16,984 nucleotides of DNA, taken from assembly GCA_030599055.1 (NCBI GenBank), contig JAUVOS010000024.1, forward strand, positions 1 through 16,984, given 5' to 3'. Under the pieces are notes generated by a model. That model was not told the DNA's origin, did not search any database, and worked only from the letters and a program-made list of their open reading frames with translations. The position numbers and the translations under genes are program-made. Below are positions 14,453-16,984 of the stretch, one piece after another. Each line of letters starts with the position of its first letter. Positions within the stretch are counted from its first letter, which is position 1. This stretch comes from Lutibacter sp. (lineage in GTDB: Bacteria > Bacteroidota > Bacteroidia > Flavobacteriales > Flavobacteriaceae).

Positions 14453-15385
14453 GAATGTTTCTTGCAAAAAAGGTAAGGTAAAAATCAACAGCAATACTCC
14501 GTATAGTAATACATCTTTTATCCAGTAGCTACGGATTAAATAAAAGAGATTTCCTATTAAAACAGCAATTGGGAAAAATAAATATTGTATCGTTTCTTCA
14601 ATTTCAAGGTTGTTAAGTAGTAGTACAAATATGCTGATTATTAAATATGCTATTGTTAATTTGATACTGGATTTATCTTTACCTTCAAAAATTTGACGTT
14701 TTGTAAAAACTAGAAATAAGGACCAAAATAAAAGTATAAGCAAGAGTAAAATAGGAATTATAAATCCATAAGTATACATTTTCAAAATGTCAAAAACAAT
14801 ATTTAGTTCTATTATAGAATAAAAAGTAGCTAAATCATCAAAAATAAAGAAATACGTAAAACAAATAAAAATAGGTGTTATGAACCCTAGAAGAGGAATT
14901 AGCAAATCTTTATTAATGATTTTTAAATAGATAAAATAACTAAAATAAATAAGAAAAAAATACAAAATTGATTGTGGATATAGTAAAAAGGAGATCCCTA
15001 TATAAAAGCCACTATCAAAAAGCTTGGAAAGAATGTCTTTTTTTGAGTAGAGACTATATATTCGCCTAACTGCTAATAATAAAAAAAGATGGGACAAACT
15101 AATTTTAGAAATGACAAAAACAGAAGGGAATAAGCCTAAAATTAGAATAAATAGTAAGACAGCATAATAATTTGCCGGTGTTAAATGATTTTTCTCAATA
15201 ATAAAATTAACAAGAAAAATTATAAAAGCAAAAAACACAAAAACACTGATAACATGTATAATAAATGGTAAATTTGTCACTACATGTAATGGGCTGAAAG
15301 AGCTAAATACAATAATTAGAAACAATAGAAATAACAAGCTTACAAAGCTTATGGGTTCTGATTTTTGAAAAAATCTTGCTAACAT
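14447..15385 (-). CDS. Multipass membrane protein, DUF6427 family
   Basis: The protein has 312 residues and is strongly hydrophobic, with about nine to ten predicted transmembrane segments, for instance 14-32, 41-62, 72-95, 125-150, 165-185, 208-230 and 280-310. Short charged loops include KKDILSKLFDSG and FTKRQIFEGKDKSS. The N-terminus MLARFFQKSEPISF and the position next to upp and DUF6341 match the flavobacterial DUF6427 family as I recall it. No catalytic motif is seen and the function is unknown; it resembles integral membrane proteins of polytopic transporter or glycosyltransferase-C-like shape, but this is not enough for a call. The 3' end overlaps the 3' end of upp by six bases. It is divergent from the DUF6341 gene with 41 bp between their starts. 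Confidence 0.8.
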   Translation of the reverse strand: MLARFFQKSEPISFVSLLFLLFLIIVFSSFSPLHVVTNLPFIIHVISVFVFFAFIIFLVNFIIEKNHLTPANYYAVLLFILILGLFPSVFVISKISLSHLFLLLAVRRIYSLYSKKDILSKLFDSGFYIGISFLLYPQSILYFFLIYFSYFIYLKIINKDLLIPLLGFITPIFICFTYFFIFDDLATFYSIIELNIVFDILKMYTYGFIIPILLLLILLFWSLFLVFTKRQIFEGKDKSSIKLTIAYLIISIFVLLLNNLEIEETIQYLFFPIAVLIGNLFYLIRSYWIKDVLLYGVLLLIFTLPFLQETFL

Positions 15386-15405
15386 CAGTTGTTTTATTAT
15401 ATTTG
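15376..15405 (+). promoter_or_regulatory. Promoter of the DUF6341-trmB-ATL operon
   Basis: TTG at 15376-15378, a 19-nt spacer, then TATATTTG at 15398-15405, an exact -7 match, 21 nt before the ATG at 15427. The -33 box lies within the first codons of the divergent DUF6427 gene. Confidence 0.7.
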
Positions 15406-15426
15406 CAAAGTAAACAATAGAAAGTT

Positions 15427-15633
15427 ATGATAGCAAACAATATTTGGAAATTAACTGGAAAAATTATTGAGTGGGCTTTTGCACCCTATGATGCTTTACG
15501 TTTAGGAACTGATAATTGGTGGACTTCAAACCTAGTTAGCTGGGCTCTTATTGCAATAGGTTTTATCTCGTTATTTTATTGGATGGGACAAATGTATGGC
15601 TATAAAAGAAACGGCAAAGAAGATTCCGCATAA
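15427..15633 (+). CDS. Small membrane protein, DUF6341 family
   Basis: The protein has 68 residues. An amphipathic N-terminus (MIANNIWKLTGKIIEWAFAP) is followed by YDALRLGTDNWWTSN and one transmembrane helix (about 34-56: NLVSWALIAIGFISLFYWMG), then a basic tail GYKRNGKED. The sequence and position match the short flavobacterial DUF6341 family found between DUF6427 and trmB. Function unknown. It is the first gene of a forward operon: trmB begins 12 bp after its stop and the alkyltransferase-like gene overlaps trmB. Its regular pairing with the divergent DUF6427 membrane protein might mean that they work together, which is inference only. Confidence 0.85.
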   Translation: MIANNIWKLTGKIIEWAFAPYDALRLGTDNWWTSNLVSWALIAIGFISLFYWMGQMYGYKRNGKEDSA

Positions 15634-15645
15634 CCACCTGTTGTT

Positions 15646-16335
15646 TTGGGAAGTAAAAATAAATTAAAACGATTTCGTGAAAACGAAACCTTTAAAAATG
15701 TCATTCAACCGACCCGTCAAGAAGTTTTTGACGGTTTTCATTTAAAAGGCGAATGGCATACTTTTTTTAATAATAACAATCCTATTATTTTAGAATTAGG
15801 CTGTGGTAAAGGAGAATATACTTTAGCTTTAGCACAAAGAAATCCAAACATCAACTATATCGGAGTTGATATTAAAGGAGCTCGTTTTTGGCGAGGTGCC
15901 AAAACCGCTTTAGAAAAAAACACTACCAATGTTGCTTTTCTTCGCACCCAAATAGAATTGATAGATTTGTGTTTTGCAGCTAGAGAAGTAAGTGAAATAT
16001 GGATAAGCTTTCCAGATCCTCAAATAAAATACAAACGCACCAAACACCGAATGACCAATCCGGAGTTTTTAACTAAATATCAAAATATTCTTGTAAAAGA
16101 TGGAAAGATGCATTTAAAAACAGATAGTGAATTTATGCATGGTTATACACTTGGTTTACTTAGAGGTTTGGGACATAAAATAGTATATGCCAATCATGAT
16201 ATCTATAAAAATGAAGGTGCTCCAACTATCGTAACCGAAGTACAAACATTTTATGAGAAACAATTCTTAGAGAAAGACAAACCCATTACTTATATACAAT
16301 TTCAATTTTCTGATAAAAGTATAAATGCAGATTAA
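15646..16335 (+). CDS. trmB: tRNA (guanine46-N7)-methyltransferase
   Basis: The protein has 229 residues, typical for the family. It transfers methyl from S-adenosylmethionine to N7 of G46 in the variable loop of tRNAs. The SAM-binding motif I is LELGCGKGEYTLALA (49-63), Asp75 in GVDIKGARFWRGAK (73-86) would contact SAM, and the catalytic/tRNA region is SFPDPQIKYKRTKHRM (121-136), the Bacteroidota version of the usual FPDPW-K-RH motif. HLKTDSEFM (156-164) is also conserved. No ATG precedes these motifs at a sensible place; TTG 15646 gives GSKNKLKRF, the conserved family N-terminus, so a TTG start is chosen. It lies 12 bp behind DUF6341 and overlaps the next gene by 11 bp, indicating co-transcription. 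Confidence 0.93.
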   Translation: MGSKNKLKRFRENETFKNVIQPTRQEVFDGFHLKGEWHTFFNNNNPIILELGCGKGEYTLALAQRNPNINYIGVDIKGARFWRGAKTALEKNTTNVAFLRTQIELIDLCFAAREVSEIWISFPDPQIKYKRTKHRMTNPEFLTKYQNILVKDGKMHLKTDSEFMHGYTLGLLRGLGHKIVYANHDIYKNEGAPTIVTEVQTFYEKQFLEKDKPITYIQFQFSDKSINAD

Positions 16336-16660
16336 ACCCAATTTTTTTGAAAAAGCACAAGCAATAGCACGTCAAATTCCGTATGGACGTGTTACTAGTT
16401 ATGGGGCTATAGCGCGTTATTTGGGGGCTGTAAAATCAGCACGTACGGTTGGTTGGGCAATGAACGCATCCAAAACAGATACTAGTGTTCCGGCACATAG
16501 GGTCGTTAATAGCAAAGGAATTTTAACCGGTAAAAATCATTTTGAAGGAACAAGTTTAATGCAACAATTATTAGAAAATGAAGGAGTATTAATTGAAAAC
16601 TACCAAATTACAAACTTCAAAGAAATCTTTTGGGATCCATCAATTGAATTAAGATTATAA
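16325..16660 (+). CDS. Alkyltransferase-like protein (MGMT family, catalytic Cys replaced by Ala)
   Basis: The 111-residue protein is the DNA-binding domain of O6-alkylguanine-DNA alkyltransferases without the N-terminal domain. It retains IPYGRVTSYGAIARYLG (18-34) with Tyr25, the helix-turn-helix and arginine finger region SARTVGWAM (38-46), and the loop VVNSKGILTGKNHFEG. The active-site motif PCHRV is PAHRV at 56-60, so Ala57 replaces the alkyl-accepting Cys. It cannot remove alkyl groups; known alkyltransferase-like (ATL) proteins bind O6-alkylguanine, flip it out and hand the lesion to nucleotide excision repair. The ATG lies inside the end of trmB (11-bp overlap), so translation is probably coupled. 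It is last in the DUF6341-trmB operon and convergent with panB. Confidence 0.9.
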   Translation: MQIKPNFFEKAQAIARQIPYGRVTSYGAIARYLGAVKSARTVGWAMNASKTDTSVPAHRVVNSKGILTGKNHFEGTSLMQQLLENEGVLIENYQITNFKEIFWDPSIELRL

Positions 16661-16671
16661 TTTTAACATTT

Positions 16672-16720
16672 AGCCCAAAGCCCAAAGCCCAAAGCCCACA
16701 GCCCACAGCCCACAGCCCAA
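16672..16720. repeat. Heptanucleotide tandem repeat (7 x 7 bp)
   Basis: Seven perfect-length units: AGCCCAA three times, AGCCCAC three times, then AGCCCAA, running 16672-16720. It fills the gap between the convergent ATL gene and panB and is markedly GC-richer than its flanks. The C/A alternation groups in blocks, as expected from slippage copying. No terminator stem is visible in it. Confidence 0.95.
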
Positions 16721-16723
16721 AAC

Positions 16724-16984
16724 CTAATACTGCTCCTTTTCATTCGGAAAATCACTACTTTTAACATCATTGATATATTGATTAAAAGCTCCCGTCATTT
16801 CTGTATAAAGATCTAAATAACGTCTTAAAAAACGAGGATGAAATTCGTGTGTCATACCCAACATATCGTGCGTAACCAAAACTTGTCCGTCAACACCGCC
16901 ACCAGCACCAATACCAATTACAGGAATTGACAATTCAGAAGCAACTTCAGCCGCCAACTTCGCAGGGATTTTTTCTAGAACTAA
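16724..16984 (-). CDS. panB: 3-methyl-2-oxobutanoate hydroxymethyltransferase, C-terminal part (5' end outside window)
   Basis: The minus-strand frame is open from the right edge to TAA at 16724-16726, giving 86 residues. It begins LVLEKIPAKLAAEVASELSI and contains the PanB C-terminal motifs PVIGIGAGGGVDGQVLV and HDMLGM, then a variable tail. Usual PanB length is about 270 residues, so roughly two thirds of the gene lies beyond the window. PanB adds a hydroxymethyl group from 5,10-methylenetetrahydrofolate to 2-oxoisovalerate, giving ketopantoate, the first committed step to pantothenate and CoA. The internal TTG at 16957 is simply a Leu codon, not a start. It converges on the trmB-ATL operon across the heptamer repeat. 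No defects are seen in the visible part. Confidence 0.93.
   Translation of the reverse strand, partial: LVLEKIPAKLAAEVASELSIPVIGIGAGGGVDGQVLVTHDMLGMTHEFHPRFLRRYLDLYTEMTGAFNQYINDVKSSDFPNEKEQY

Overview
The window looks like a chromosomal segment from an AT-rich member of the Bacteroidota, most likely family Flavobacteriaceae. The evidence is four open frames ending in type IX secretion (T9SS) type A sorting domains (YPNP/HPNP ... GIYL...), many promoters of the Bacteroidota form TTTG-N19/20-TAnnTTTG, and the conserved block upp / DUF6427 / DUF6341 / trmB / MGMT-like / panB, a gene order I recall from flavobacteria. No species assignment can be made from the sequence alone.

Layout. (1) Positions 1-8374 form a secreted/surface protein region: the tail of a T9SS protein, a TPR lipoprotein, a leucine-rich-repeat T9SS protein, a 1155-residue PNGase F-related protein interrupted by a LamG-like domain (minus strand), and a T9SS protein built from seven ~55-residue repeats. 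(2) Positions 8375-13058 are an accessory stretch: an isolated aldo/keto reductase, an AbiE-type toxin-antitoxin pair with a 13-bp inverted-repeat operator over its promoter, a collapsed TOTE conflict-system primase-helicase whose first ~56 residues are joined to the helicase C-terminus, and an N-terminal remnant of a tyrosine integrase. (3) From 13059 onward there is a small glycine-zipper exported protein, tRNA-Asn(GTT), then housekeeping genes: upp, a DUF6427 membrane protein, the DUF6341-trmB-alkyltransferase-like operon, and the convergent 3' part of panB.

Unusual threads. An approximately 80-bp module (poly-T tract, a CTTGGCAAG/TTGGCCAA-type quasi-palindrome, TTG-N19/20-TAAnTTTn promoter) occurs immediately upstream of three unrelated exported-protein genes (1871, 6848, 13059). 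At two of these it lies beside an N-terminal integrase fragment on the opposite strand; a fourth, degenerate copy may lie inverted near 8550. Together with the decayed TOTE gene and the AbiE pair, this suggests repeated integrase-linked insertion, deletion or homologous exchange. The AbiEi antitoxin frame clearly encodes its winged-helix domain but has no ATG, GTG or TTG start before that domain, so the antitoxin may use a rare start codon or may be damaged while the toxin frame is intact.
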